The notes beneath the pieces are model-generated. The model searched no databases, was not told the origin of the DNA, and saw only the letters and a list, made by a program, of their open reading frames with translations. The position numbers and the translations under genes are program-made. From G963664115 sp965216035 (GTDB taxonomy: Bacteria; Acidobacteriota; Terriglobia; 20CM-2-55-15), in assembly GCA_965216035.1 (NCBI GenBank), contig CBDCFM010000015.1:62001-126000 (forward strand): a DNA stretch of 64,000 nt. The letters are read 5' to 3'. Positions 36,570 through 44,791 of the stretch are shown here, piece after piece; position 1 is the stretch's first letter, and each line of letters begins with the position of its first letter.

Positions 36570-37661
36570 GTGAATCAAAAGAAGTCTGATCTGGACATTG
36601 ACGAGACATGCTTGAAAGCCTGCGCCTCTAAGATTCGGTGGCTGATAGACGAGATGTTGATTGATAACGACGAACTGAGAATTACGGGTTGGGCGATCTC
36701 TCGACAAAGACCCTCCGATGCTCGATTTCTCATGAACGGTCAGGCATTCGAACGAGTGGCGTATCCGATCAGCAGTCCGGGCATTGCACAGCACTTTTGC
36801 AACATACCGAATTCAATGGATGCCAACTTCGTCTGTCAGACTGACATTGCTGACAAAGAGATTTTCAATGACGGTTTCGCCTGTTTCCAGTTTCTAGATT
36901 CTGAATCTGATTTACCCGGAGCCACTTACCCCTCAGCTTGGTACTTCGCCAATCCAGAGCAGTCTATTCCGATGCCTGAGAGCGATCGGATTGAGCGGAT
37001 CAACTGTAATTCTGATGTGTTTCAGTTTGTACAAGGTGGAGCCTCGATCTTTAAACGATTTGAGCAGTACCTTGCACGTAAATTGCAACGCGATTTCAGC
37101 GATTTTCGCCGCATTCTTGATTGGGGCTGCGGCTGTGGCCGTGTTGCCAGACACTTCTATTCCGTTCCCGGTTCCGAATTCTATGGTGCTGATATTGATG
37201 CCGACAACATTGATTGGTGTGCTAAGAATCTGTCTTACGGCAGGTTTTCCCACATACCCTTGTTGCCGCCCACAATGTATCAGGATGGGTATTTTGATCT
37301 CGTCATAGGAATCTCGGTGCTAACCCACCTATCAGAAGAAAGACAGTTTCGCTGGCTCCGGGAGCTCAAGAGGATCACTAGGCCCGGAGCCATTCTCATG
37401 GTTTCATTTCAAGGCCCAGCCATGGGTGGACTTGGGCGAATTTCACGGGGGAACGCCCGCAGCGTTGAAGAGAAGGGATTCGTTGTGACCGGCGGAAACG
37501 ATCAACTCGGGGCAGTTCTCGATGACCCCACGTACTACATCAACGTGATCCACTCACCAGCCTATGTCCGCAAACAGTGGGCAAGATACTTCACCGTTCT
37601 CGACATCGTGGATGGGATCGCGGCAAATCAAGCTGTCGCCGTGTTGAGAAATGATTCTTGA
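36570..37661 (+). CDS. Class I SAM-dependent methyltransferase
   Basis: About 363 residues from the GTG at 36570; the start is uncertain because no strong ribosome-binding site is visible. Residues 1-130 form an unrecognised N-terminal domain with a LRITGWAISRQRPSD segment like those found beside glycosyltransferase or methyltransferase domains. Residues about 180-290 are a Rossmann methyltransferase: motif I LDWGCGCGRVARH (183-195), acidic D208 and D210 in GADID, and FDLVIGISVLTHL. The substrate is unknown. It looks AT-richer than the core genes around the island, consistent with transfer as cargo. Confidence 0.75.
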   Translation: MNQKKSDLDIDETCLKACASKIRWLIDEMLIDNDELRITGWAISRQRPSDARFLMNGQAFERVAYPISSPGIAQHFCNIPNSMDANFVCQTDIADKEIFNDGFACFQFLDSESDLPGATYPSAWYFANPEQSIPMPESDRIERINCNSDVFQFVQGGASIFKRFEQYLARKLQRDFSDFRRILDWGCGCGRVARHFYSVPGSEFYGADIDADNIDWCAKNLSYGRFSHIPLLPPTMYQDGYFDLVIGISVLTHLSEERQFRWLRELKRITRPGAILMVSFQGPAMGGLGRISRGNARSVEEKGFVVTGGNDQLGAVLDDPTYYINVIHSPAYVRKQWARYFTVLDIVDGIAANQAVAVLRNDS

Positions 37662-38394
37662 ACCAGACATTTTTTTCGGGGGCGCTCAAGGCAAAAAAGT
37701 GGAGTACCATCGAAGCACCCCACTTTGACTGATCTCGGCTTGAGCCCCAAGGAATCTTCGGTCAGCAGGTTTCTGGCCACCGTCCGAAAGAAGCGGCCAG
37801 CCGACTTCAAGGAAGTCCGGGCCGCGGAATTCTGGGATGTGGACTCAAGGTGGCGGGGGCCGTCTTTCAGGCGGTGCCATGCTGGAACCACCTGAAAACA
37901 TACCCACCATTGAAGGATCTCGGCATAACTAAGAAGGTGGGCGAGCAGCGGGAGTTTGTGGCGTGGTGGGAGGCCAGCGTTCGAGGGAGGGGCGAAAAAG
38001 CAAATAGCGCCGGTCGCGGCTATTTCCAAGAGGACGCTGAAAAGCTGACCGGCATTCAGCATCAGCAGGTATCCCGCTGGACCGACACTCCCATTCCACC
38101 AACGTCTCTTCCGCAATCGCCGCCGCACACCGCGGACACGTCAGCGCCTCTGACAACACGTAATCAGACGTCACTCCACTCCGGCCTGTCACGCGGTCCA
38201 GAACCCAGTTCAGCGAGATCCCGGCGTCTTCAGTACAGGCTTCGCACCGAGTATCTGGCGTTGGGCCTTAAGGGCGGTGGCTTTGCTGATTGCAATGAGC
38301 GCTATTCGCATGGCACTAGGGTTTGCAGGTGGCGTGCCAGATGGTAAGTCACAACACGCGGGATTTTGCGCTATCGGTCCGGACGATTTGAGGT
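37662..38394 (+). pseudogene. Decayed phage/plasmid HTH gene fragments before the IS3 element
   Basis: No intact gene. In different frames one can read LTDLGLSPKESSVSRFLA...ADFKEVRAAEF (about 37720-37830) and LKDLGITKKVGEQREFVAWW...EDAEKLTGIQHQQVSRW (about 37910-38085). Both match known stretches of phage/plasmid DNA-binding proteins. They look like broken pieces of one family. Beyond 38100 nothing further is recognisable. Confidence 0.4.
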
Positions 38395-38452
38395 GCTCCC
38401 CAAAATTCGGACAGGTCACTAAGGTGTAAAATCGCTACCTCGGGAGAGGCAG

Positions 38453-38746
38453 ATGAAGAAGCGAGGGCGGAAGCAGTACAGCGCAGAATTGAAGGCAAAG
38501 ATTGCCGTGGAAGCGGTGAAGGGACAGCGCACGATCCAGGAAATCGCGTCCCACTACGAAGTTCACCCGAACATGGTGACGAAGTGGAAAAAGCAAGTAC
38601 TCGACGGCGTATCGGACATCTTCTCCAATGGCCGAGTACAGGCCAGTGAAGCCGATGAGCAAGTGCAGGCGGAACTCTACCAACAGATCGGAAAATTACA
38701 GGTCGAGGTGGAGTGGCTCAAAAAAAAGTCGGGACTTTCCCGTTAG
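38453..38746 (+). CDS. IS3-family transposase OrfA
   Basis: A 97-residue helix-turn-helix protein: YSAELKAKIAVEAVKGQRTIQEIASHYEVHPNMVTKW is the IS3 OrfA DNA-binding domain and is followed by a leucine-zipper-like helix. Near its end, eight consecutive A residues (38720-38727) provide the slippery site for the -1 frameshift that makes the OrfAB transposase. The GAGAG motif before the ATG is a plausible ribosome-binding site. Confidence 0.9.
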   Translation: MKKRGRKQYSAELKAKIAVEAVKGQRTIQEIASHYEVHPNMVTKWKKQVLDGVSDIFSNGRVQASEADEQVQAELYQQIGKLQVEVEWLKKKSGLSR

Positions 38747-39588
38747 AGCATCGACGACCATGGATCGAATCGAATCACGACGAGTTGAGCATCGTCGAGC
38801 AGTGTCGGTTGACCGGCGTGTCCCGATCGGGACTCTACTACACACCGGTGGGTGAGAGCGCCGAGAACATCGCGTTGATGCGTCTGTTGGACGAGCAATA
38901 TACGCGAACCCCGTTTTACGGGATTCGGCGTATGACCTGGTGGTTGCAGACGCAAGGTCGGCGGGTCAATGCGAAGCGGGTGCGGCGACTGATGCGGCTC
39001 ATGGGACTGGAAGCGATCTATCCCAAACCGCAGTTGTCGATGCCGGCCCCGGGACACCGGATTTACCCATACCAGTTGCGCAATCTGGAGATTGTGCGTC
39101 CCGATCAGGTGTGGGCCACGGATATAACCTACATTCGACTACGGCAAGGATTCATCTATCTGGTGGCGATCATGGACTGGTTCAGCCGGTACGTGCTGGC
39201 CTGGGAAGTGTCCACGTCGATCGACAGCGGATTTTGCGTGTCGGCACTGGACTGGGCGCTGACGAAAGCGCAACCAGAGATTTTCAACACGGATCAGGGT
39301 GCGCAGTTCACCAGCAATATCTTCACGGGCCGGCTCGAAGACCAGGGCATCACGATCAGCATGGACGGTCGGGGCCGGTTCCTGGACAACATCTTCGTCG
39401 AGCGCTTATGGCGAACGGTGAAGTACGAGGAAGTGTACCTGAAGGACTACTTGAGCGTTCCCGAAGCGATCGCAAACCTGAACCTCTATTTCAGGTTTTA
39501 CAATCAGGAACGCGGCCATCAAGTATTCGACTATCAGACGCCCGAGGCCGTGTACTTTCAGCGCGCGCCGAGGGCCTGTGGAAACTGA
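38713..39588 (+). CDS. IS3-family transposase OrfB (DDE catalytic part)
   Basis: A 291-codon frame in the -1 register relative to OrfA. An HTH_21 segment (LDEQYTRTPFYGIRRMTWWL) is followed by the DDE integrase core: first Asp in WATDITYI, second Asp in FNTDQGAQFTS, Glu in FVERLWRTVKYEEV. The codons before about 38730 overlap OrfA; the natural product is the fused OrfAB made by frameshifting at the A8 run. All catalytic residues are present, so the enzyme could still be active. Confidence 0.9.
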   Translation: MAQKKVGTFPLEHRRPWIESNHDELSIVEQCRLTGVSRSGLYYTPVGESAENIALMRLLDEQYTRTPFYGIRRMTWWLQTQGRRVNAKRVRRLMRLMGLEAIYPKPQLSMPAPGHRIYPYQLRNLEIVRPDQVWATDITYIRLRQGFIYLVAIMDWFSRYVLAWEVSTSIDSGFCVSALDWALTKAQPEIFNTDQGAQFTSNIFTGRLEDQGITISMDGRGRFLDNIFVERLWRTVKYEEVYLKDYLSVPEAIANLNLYFRFYNQERGHQVFDYQTPEAVYFQRAPRACGN

Positions 39589-39762
39589 CGCAGCTATGCA
39601 AATCCCCACACCATGCGGATTCCCACAGTTGCTTGAAAACAGCCTCGAAGACTCGGCTTTTTCACCGTTCCCACAGGCCCGACGGCGGGCTAAATATCAA
39701 CCCATTTCAGCGGCGACGATCCACCTTAAGACCCAGGATTTCCTGTCCGAAGAATGGGGAGC

Positions 39763-40334
39763 CCCTCCCACAACTTGGTTTGTTCAGCTCGAAGTCCGCT
39801 GTAGATACCGTCGGCCCAGACATAGACCCAGCGGTCGGCGTCCAAACGCTGGTCGCACCCGATGCGGTACTCTTCAGCCCAGACCCGTTTCAAGCGCGAT
39901 ACCGTGCTCGCTGACAAGCCCTGCGCCTTCGGACCGACAAGAACTTTCAGGGCCTCACCCATCTCGCCACTGGAGACGCCTTTCAAATACAACCACGGCA
40001 CGGCGGCTTCCATCGACTGCGTCTTCCGAATGTAGGGGGGTACCAGGGCCGAGCGGAACGTCACAGCTTCGCCCGTCTTGGCGCGAACCTTCGGGATTTG
40101 CACCGTTACCGGACCCAGGCCGGTCTGCAGCTCGCGTTCAGGCAGATAACCGTTGCGCACCACTCCAGCCTTCCCCGTCTCGGTTCGCCGATCGCCGTGC
40201 TGGGATAGCAGTTCGGACAGTTCGGCTTCCACAGCGCGTTGGATCAGCTCTTGCGCCCCGGCTCGTAGCAGGTCGGTCACTGGGTCTGCAATCGCTTCTC
40301 GATCTTCCAGTTCAATAACGATACTCTTACTCAT
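39763..40334 (-). pseudogene. IS256-family transposase, 3' end lost
   Basis: The N-terminal ~190 residues of an IS256/mutator-type transposase, starting MSKSIVIELEDREA at 40334 and including LVGPKAQGLSASTVSRLKR and VYVWADGIYSGLRAEQTKL. The frame then runs into the right end of the IS3 element and stops. The distal DDE residues are gone, and the missing part is not found on the left side of the IS3 copy, so a deletion accompanied or followed the insertion. Confidence 0.85.
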
Positions 40335-41167
40335 AGTGGCGTATCTCCTTTGGTTGCTTTGAAGTCTCGTAAACAACAAATCAACCAGATACGCCGCTTT
40401 TCTTCAATCCCTCAAACACCAGATTCGGTTATAACTCATTGCGGGGTATTCACCGACTCTTGGGCAATTCGCACTGTTAGACACCGGAACTATTATTGAT
40501 AAATTTTTTGTGTTTGATTTAATCGGAACCAATACAGCGTCTGGCTGTTACTACCAAGTGAGCCCGCCGGGCTCTATGCAATTAAGCACCTGTTTTGAAA
40601 TGGCCGGTGTCCGCACCAGCACCAGCGCAATATCCAGCGCCGCAGAGACAGCGAAGACCATTACCGCTAGTGAATCGCAAATGATCATGGAATCTGGGCA
40701 ACGGCAGTTGCGAATTGATGAGGGTCAGGAGGTTGGGCAAGACATTATCCGGGAGCTTGAGGCAGCCCGAAGAGCCCTATTGCTGCATACGGGGGATGTT
40801 TCGCCGTGATCAATCCGAGTGCAGTGCCGCGCGCAGAAGCGAAATGGCACGATCGTTGTTGATAGGTCAGACCACTGGAATCTGTTGCTGATTCGGCGGA
40901 CAATCAGATCAACATCGTCCTGAACTGCTTTGAAGAACTGAAGGAACGTGTCATGGTGCCGTAGTTCAGCGTCTCGTTCACTGTAGCGGTTTTTGTAGAA
41001 AGTGCTTGTTTCTTCATTTTTGCAGCCGCTCCCCGCTTTCATTTTCAGCCTGTATTTATCGCGCTCTGGTTATCTATTTGTTACCTAAAAAGAAAAAGCT
41101 CCTGTCCGCGGGTCTTTAAAGCATTGATTCTAAGGTGAGTTCTGAAGGAATCGAACCTTACACCTAT
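40335..41167. other. Right end of the younger island, no confident gene
   Basis: About 830 bases. A 99-codon plus-strand frame (40510-40809) ends in a helical GQDIIRELEAARRAL stretch but has no known family or good ribosome-binding site. A minus-strand frame in the same stretch is no better. At 41147-41157 the minus strand has a T-arm-like GGTTCGATTCC, but no tRNA 5' half is present. Confidence 0.35.
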
Positions 41168-41184
41168 TGATCGTGCGTCAGCGG
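41168..41184 (+). other. attR-like core of the younger island
   Basis: An exact copy of the 17-bp core at 29327-29343. It marks the right end of the younger unit and probably the left end of an older one. Confidence 0.75.
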
Positions 41185-41345
41185 AGGCCGCCGCTCCAGA
41201 TAGCGGCGGACCTCAGCCTCCGGGATGCCCTCGGTTAGGCCGGCGGCTTCCGTGCGCACTCCTGGGGTCTCGTAGAATCGTCGCTAGGTCCTCCCAAGCC
41301 GTCCCAAGGAAATAACGAATTCTCTTTTTCTGCGCACCCCGCAGA

Positions 41346-41492
41346 GCTGATGCCAATGGAGATGGTTCCGCTGATCTCTATGTCGCAGGCGTGTTGAGCG
41401 TTGGGCCGTTTTCGGGCGACCTCTCATCACTGGTTTTGGGGTCGTCGAGAAATACGTGGCCGTTGGCCGATTCGGGTTCGCCGTTGGATTAG
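41346..41492 (+). pseudogene. FG-GAP-like repeat gene remnant
   Basis: A 48-residue C-terminal fragment reading ADANGDGSADLYVAGVLS, the calcium-binding DxNGDG pattern of FG-GAP/integrin-type propellers, and ending in TAG. No start or upstream repeats exist; a stop lies just upstream at 41313. It is probably the tail of a truncated gene. Confidence 0.4.
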
Positions 41493-42085
41493 AGGTTTAA
41501 CTGACGCGCCTTCCTTATGCCCACTATCGCCCCACCGATTCCGAGAAATCCAATCAGTCCTATACTGAGCGACACAAGGCTGTTGGGCTCGGGCAGAGAT
41601 GTGATCTCTTGCTCGCTGTCACCTGTGACGTTCAACAGGCTCCATCGCTCCGCGATCTGCGGTTCCCAGCGAGCCGTGTTTTGATCCATCAAGTGGGTTT
41701 GAACGTAGTTATTCGTAAACGAGGAAATCATCAAATATTGGGTATAGGCGGCGTTTCCGGCTCCGTAGTCGACGTCGACGAATACGAGATTAGTCTCTAG
41801 CCCGTCATAAGAAGCAACGGCACATTCGCTCATATACCCAAAGATAAAACAGTTGTCGAACAAGCTACCCGAAGCAGTGAAAGGGGTTCCATCGTATTGA
41901 ACAGTGATATTCCAAAGTGAAGAAACAGTATTACCGCCTGCGTCTTCTGTGCCGTCGAATGTGCCGGAAACCACTGTTCCGTCGCCGAACTCGTATGAGT
42001 AATGGAAGCTGTCCGCGAAGGCCACGGGGGACAAGGTCGCCGCCCCGAATGCAAGAGTCAGAACGATCCGCAGTGCGTTTTTCAT
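41489..42085 (-). CDS. PEP-CTERM-like exported protein
   Basis: About 198 residues from the ATG at 42085, where a signal peptide begins (MKNALRIVLTLAFGAATL, cleavage near AFA). The C-terminus is a sorting-signal-like tripartite end: SLPEPNSL, a hydrophobic helix (LVSLSIGLIGFLGIGGAIVGI) and a basic RKARQ tail. Such proteins are processed by exosortase and placed in extracellular matrices. The body is beta-rich with several Cys residues and no known domain. No exosortase is in the window. The start overlaps the upstream HTH gene stop. Confidence 0.7.
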   Translation of the reverse strand: MKNALRIVLTLAFGAATLSPVAFADSFHYSYEFGDGTVVSGTFDGTEDAGGNTVSSLWNITVQYDGTPFTASGSLFDNCFIFGYMSECAVASYDGLETNLVFVDVDYGAGNAAYTQYLMISSFTNNYVQTHLMDQNTARWEPQIAERWSLLNVTGDSEQEITSLPEPNSLVSLSIGLIGFLGIGGAIVGIRKARQLNL

Positions 42086-42312
42086 CTTTTTATGTCCCTG
42101 TGTGAAGTGAAGCCTTGACCCTCTGTTGTCCAATTGCTCCGGGGTCCATTGCCAGAGCGACATTCGAATTCCCCGTTGATCCTTGTGATAGAAGCCCGGG
42201 TACAGTCCATCTGTTCAGCGATCATCGACATGGGCAGATCCGAGTCCTCCAGTAACATCCGGATTCGTCCAATGTCGTCCTTAGCGAGGGGTTGCCCCTG
42301 CGTCCGTGACAT
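42082..42312 (-). CDS. Small helix-turn-helix protein
   Basis: A 76-residue protein with a compact homeodomain-like fold: LAKDDIGRIRMLLEDSDLPMSMIAEQMDCTRASITRIN looks like the HTH_7/resolvase-tail type. The C-terminus is polar. Its TGA overlaps the ATG of the PEP-CTERM-like gene, so the two are translationally coupled, which is an odd pairing of a regulator with an exported protein. The start could be internal; function unknown. Confidence 0.55.
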   Translation of the reverse strand: MSRTQGQPLAKDDIGRIRMLLEDSDLPMSMIAEQMDCTRASITRINGEFECRSGNGPRSNWTTEGQGFTSHRDIKR

Positions 42313-42787
42313 CCTTGCGCCTCCTTTTTTTCATTGCGAAGCAAGAGTTGCATTTCTGTCGCCTAGATAATGACCACGGCACGTTGGACTCCAGAATTGC
42401 AGTCGGATCTAACTTATTGAGATAAAAGGCCCATCGTCCATGTTGGTCCCAGATCGGTCCACAAAGTTGATAGATGAAATCAAGAAATTGCTACGGGGTG
42501 GAATGCGACAAGATGATCTGCGGTTACCGCGCTTCCCTCCGAGCAGCCTGGACCAGCTTTGGCCGTGGAGCGGCTCGCATGATGAAAATCGATGGCCCGG
42601 GAAGCGGCGTGTGGGAGACGCGTATGCAGCGAACAAGCGGGGCGGCGGGAGCCGACTATGGCCCGACGTGCACATTCCCCTCAGGGCCTTCGGCCACCAG
42701 TATTACGGCCTTATGCACGAACACATGTTACCGTCGACGGCCCTTCCACCGCTGCAGCGACGAGCGTGACCGTTTCTGCTCGGGGAA
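42313..42787. other. Intergenic stretch, possible decayed gene
   Basis: Plus-strand frames around 42440-42980 begin with LIDEIKKLLRGGMRQDDL, which resembles a small HTH opening, but they break into different frames and then run antisense to the cyclase gene. No intact gene is supported. Confidence 0.3.
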
Positions 42788-43768
42788 TCAATGTGGACTT
42801 GCCGTTGCCCGGTCGGCCGAATCGAGAATGGGCACATGGAGATCGCCCGAAGCCGTGACCCAGGCGTTTGACCCGGATTGGAACTCGAACTCGATGGCAG
42901 CGCCCTCGCCCCCTGCGCCCGAATCGGAGGAGCTGACGGTGATGATTCCAGATCCCTGGAGCATCAGCTCTGCGCGGCGCAGGTAGATTTGCTCGCCTTC
43001 GTTCGCGGTTACGATCGTGCCATTCGTGCTCTGGTCGACAAGCACGAATTTGTTCTGCCGGAGTTCGGCCCGCGCATGGCGGCGGGACGTCCCGGAATCG
43101 GATACGACCAGATCGCACTCGAGATCCCGGCCGATCGTGGCGACCGTAAGGGTGTCTCCGACGTCGACCCGCGGGTCCCCGTACCGGAGCAGCAGGTAGC
43201 TCGCCGCGGGCTGTGGATCGGGGACCGCCTGGTACATGGCCGTGAGTCCGGCGCTCTGCCAGATCACCTCAAAGATTTCGATCCGCTCGCCCCTGCCCTT
43301 CACGGCTCGAAGATCGATCCGTCGCCTTCCACCGCGCTGCTCCATGGGCAACGCGTCCACCACCTGGCGAGTCGTCAGGATCTGGCCGGGCTTCGGCAGC
43401 GAGACCATGCGCGCGGCCAAGTTCACCCCATTGCCGAATACGTCGCCGTCCGCGAGTACGACCGGGCCGGCGTGGAAGCCGACTTTAACGCCCATGTGCA
43501 GCTTCCGGGTGAGTACCGCGTCTGCCAGGGACTGCTGGATGGTGCAGGCCGCCTCCATCGCGGACGAGGCGCTCGCATAGGTGCTGATGACTTCGTCTCC
43601 AATCGTCTTGTCGACCCTACCGCCGGAGCGCGCCACGGCATCGACAATCAGGGAGACAGAGTCGCTCATGACCTCGTGCGCGCCCAGGTTCCCTAGCTCT
43701 TCGTAGACGCGTGTGCTGCCCTCGATGTCGGCGAACAAAATCGCGAATGAGTCCGAGGCTCCTGCCAT
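42788..43768 (-). CDS. Class III nucleotidyl cyclase with C-terminal FHA domain
   Basis: About 326 residues from the ATG at 43768, preferred over 43804 because GGGAGA lies 7 bases before it. An adenylate/guanylate cyclase catalytic domain comes first: FADIEGST with the first metal Asp, KTIGDEVISTY with the second, and FGNGVNLAARM with the N-x3-R transition-state pair. It is followed by an FHA phosphothreonine-binding domain (TIGRDLECDLVVSDSGTSRRHA, DQSTNGT). No transmembrane segment is present, so it is cytoplasmic. FHA fusion suggests recruitment to Ser/Thr-phosphorylated partners. Substrate preference (ATP or GTP) cannot be read with confidence. Confidence 0.85.
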   Translation of the reverse strand: MAGASDSFAILFADIEGSTRVYEELGNLGAHEVMSDSVSLIVDAVARSGGRVDKTIGDEVISTYASASSAMEAACTIQQSLADAVLTRKLHMGVKVGFHAGPVVLADGDVFGNGVNLAARMVSLPKPGQILTTRQVVDALPMEQRGGRRRIDLRAVKGRGERIEIFEVIWQSAGLTAMYQAVPDPQPAASYLLLRYGDPRVDVGDTLTVATIGRDLECDLVVSDSGTSRRHARAELRQNKFVLVDQSTNGTIVTANEGEQIYLRRAELMLQGSGIITVSSSDSGAGGEGAAIEFEFQSGSNAWVTASGDLHVPILDSADRATASPH

Positions 43769-43804
43769 GTGGGTGTCTCCCGTGTCCGGCGTGAACGTCG
43801 TCAA

Positions 43805-44339
43805 AATGATTCGGACAAAACCGCCGCTTTGCTAAGAAACGGTTTTCACGCTATACCACTCCAGTCCTAAGGGTGGCGATCCTGCATTGAGGCAGCGTTG
43901 TCTGTTTGAATTGTTTCCGACGTGAAAGGAGCTGTGGATTTCGTCTGGTCCGCAGAGTTGAACGAACGGGTGCCGGTGAGTGGTCAACCGGTGGTCCGTC
44001 CCTGCCAACCGCTGCAATCAAATCTCCCATCATCAAACATTTGTGTCGTCAATTGAGAATTGGCAATGCCATCTTGGGAGAGGCGGATTGTATTGTAGCG
44101 AGTGAGTGTTCCGCTGGCGTCCGATTTGGCTCCAGAGGCTCGATCTCATTTTTCGGCAACTCGTAATCAGGCAACCCTGTAAAATCGTTGATGGTCGAGC
44201 TTGAAACTTGTTCCTTAACTGGCAGATGAGGCAGTCTATATAGGGCCGGGGGAGACCGAATGGACGGGGGTGTGGCCTCACCCCTACGTTAACCGAACGG
44301 GAATTACTCCCTACGGCAAGCGGAATCGCTCATTTATAA
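43805..44339. other. Intergenic region, nothing seen
   Basis: About 535 bases between the cyclase start and the acpS stop. Short frames on both strands lack features. No repeat or terminator stands out. Confidence 0.4.
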
Positions 44340-44717
44340 TCAGGATTCCACGATGACGACCGCAGCCGAGACTGTCCGATTGTGCGTGAGGGACACAAGG
44401 AATCGACCCGCGCCCAGCGCGTTTGCCCGCTCCAGTGCCCCGCCATAGAGATGCAATATTGGTTGCCCGGATGGGAGACGTTCGACTTCAACGTCTTTCC
44501 AGTGGACACTGGCTGCCCAACCGGTTCCGAGAGCCTTGAACGCGGCTTCTTTAGCGGCGAATCTGGCGGCGAAGTGAATCGAAGGATGCGCGCATCCGTG
44601 GCACTATTCCTTTTCCCGTTCGGTGTAGATTCGAGAAACAAACCGCTCGGGGAACCGTTCAATGGATTGAGCGATCCTCTCGTTCTCTATGATATCGATG
44701 CCAAGGCCAACAACCAA
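44340..44717 (-). pseudogene. acpS: Holo-ACP synthase AcpS with in-frame TAG
   Basis: A 125-codon reading frame encodes a full-length AcpS, the enzyme that attaches 4'-phosphopantetheine to acyl carrier protein. A TTG start at 44717 follows a good AAGGAG site. GLGIDIIENERI, FAARFAAKEAAFKALGTG and SLTHNRTVSAAVVIVES are all in register. Codon 38 (44604-44606) is TAG, after TEREKE, where homologues usually have tyrosine. Everything else is intact, so it is a fresh nonsense mutation, a sequencing error, or a suppressed codon. The last ~50 bases resemble the 3' end of mtaB read in reverse, the att region of the island. Confidence 0.8.
44377..44393 (+). other. Diverged third att-like copy in the acpS 3' end
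   Basis: CGATTGTGCGTGAGGGA corresponds to the 17-bp core with a few changes. The similarity extends left: 44341-44390 matches 29291-29340 (mtaB 3' end plus core) at 40 of 50 positions by hand count. Confidence 0.6.
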
Positions 44718-44791
44718 CTCGGGTCTCCTTACGGTTGGACCGGTCGTACGTGAGAAACCGATTTGACGGACAGGTCACTGAAAACGGCTCT

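Larger units (their letters stand above)
38395..39762 (+). mobile_element. IS3-family insertion sequence
   Basis: About 1.37 kb with two overlapping transposase frames and imperfect terminal inverted repeats: 38395-38415 and the reverse complement of 39742-39762 match at 18 of 21 bases by hand alignment (GCTCCCCA...TTCGGACAGG). No convincing target duplication is visible, and the right end cuts an IS256-type gene. Confidence 0.85.
29327..41184. mobile_element. Integrated genomic island (younger unit)
   Basis: An 11.9-kb unit bounded by the 17-bp direct repeat. It has a tyrosine integrase next to the left end, then a replication/regulation-like set (XRE, AlpA-type, HTH, primase-like zinc finger, RepA-like ATPase, iteron-like repeats), an HGGxTGP protein, an unrecognised protein, a methyltransferase, and IS3/IS256 debris on the right. 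No capsid, tail or conjugation gene is seen, so a phage-satellite or integrated-plasmid origin is an inference. The integrase frameshift suggests that it is now fixed. Confidence 0.75.
41185..44393. mobile_element. Older, decayed accessory unit next to acpS
   Basis: A 3.2-kb stretch between the second exact core copy and a diverged third copy at 44377-44393 in the acpS 3' end. It holds a propeller/FG-GAP-like remnant, a PEP-CTERM-like gene coupled to a small HTH gene, and a cyclase-FHA gene, but no recombinase. That it is an earlier integrant at the same site is an inference from the three att-like copies. Confidence 0.45.

Noticed and set aside
38713..38746. OrfA/OrfB overlap in the IS3 element as a sequencing frameshift
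   Set aside because: The A8 run and -1 register are the normal programmed frameshift of IS3 transposases.
41137..41164. tRNA 3' end (T-arm GGTTCGATTCC on the minus strand)
   Set aside because: No acceptor 5' strand, D-arm or anticodon arm precedes it; at most a remnant or chance.
42440..42986. Plus-strand transposase or HTH gene
   Set aside because: Only a short HTH-like opening; the frame breaks and then runs antisense to the cyclase-FHA gene.
44604..44606. TAG in acpS as pyrrolysine
   Set aside because: Nothing in the window supports pyrrolysine use, and Tyr is usual at the place; a mutation or error is simpler.
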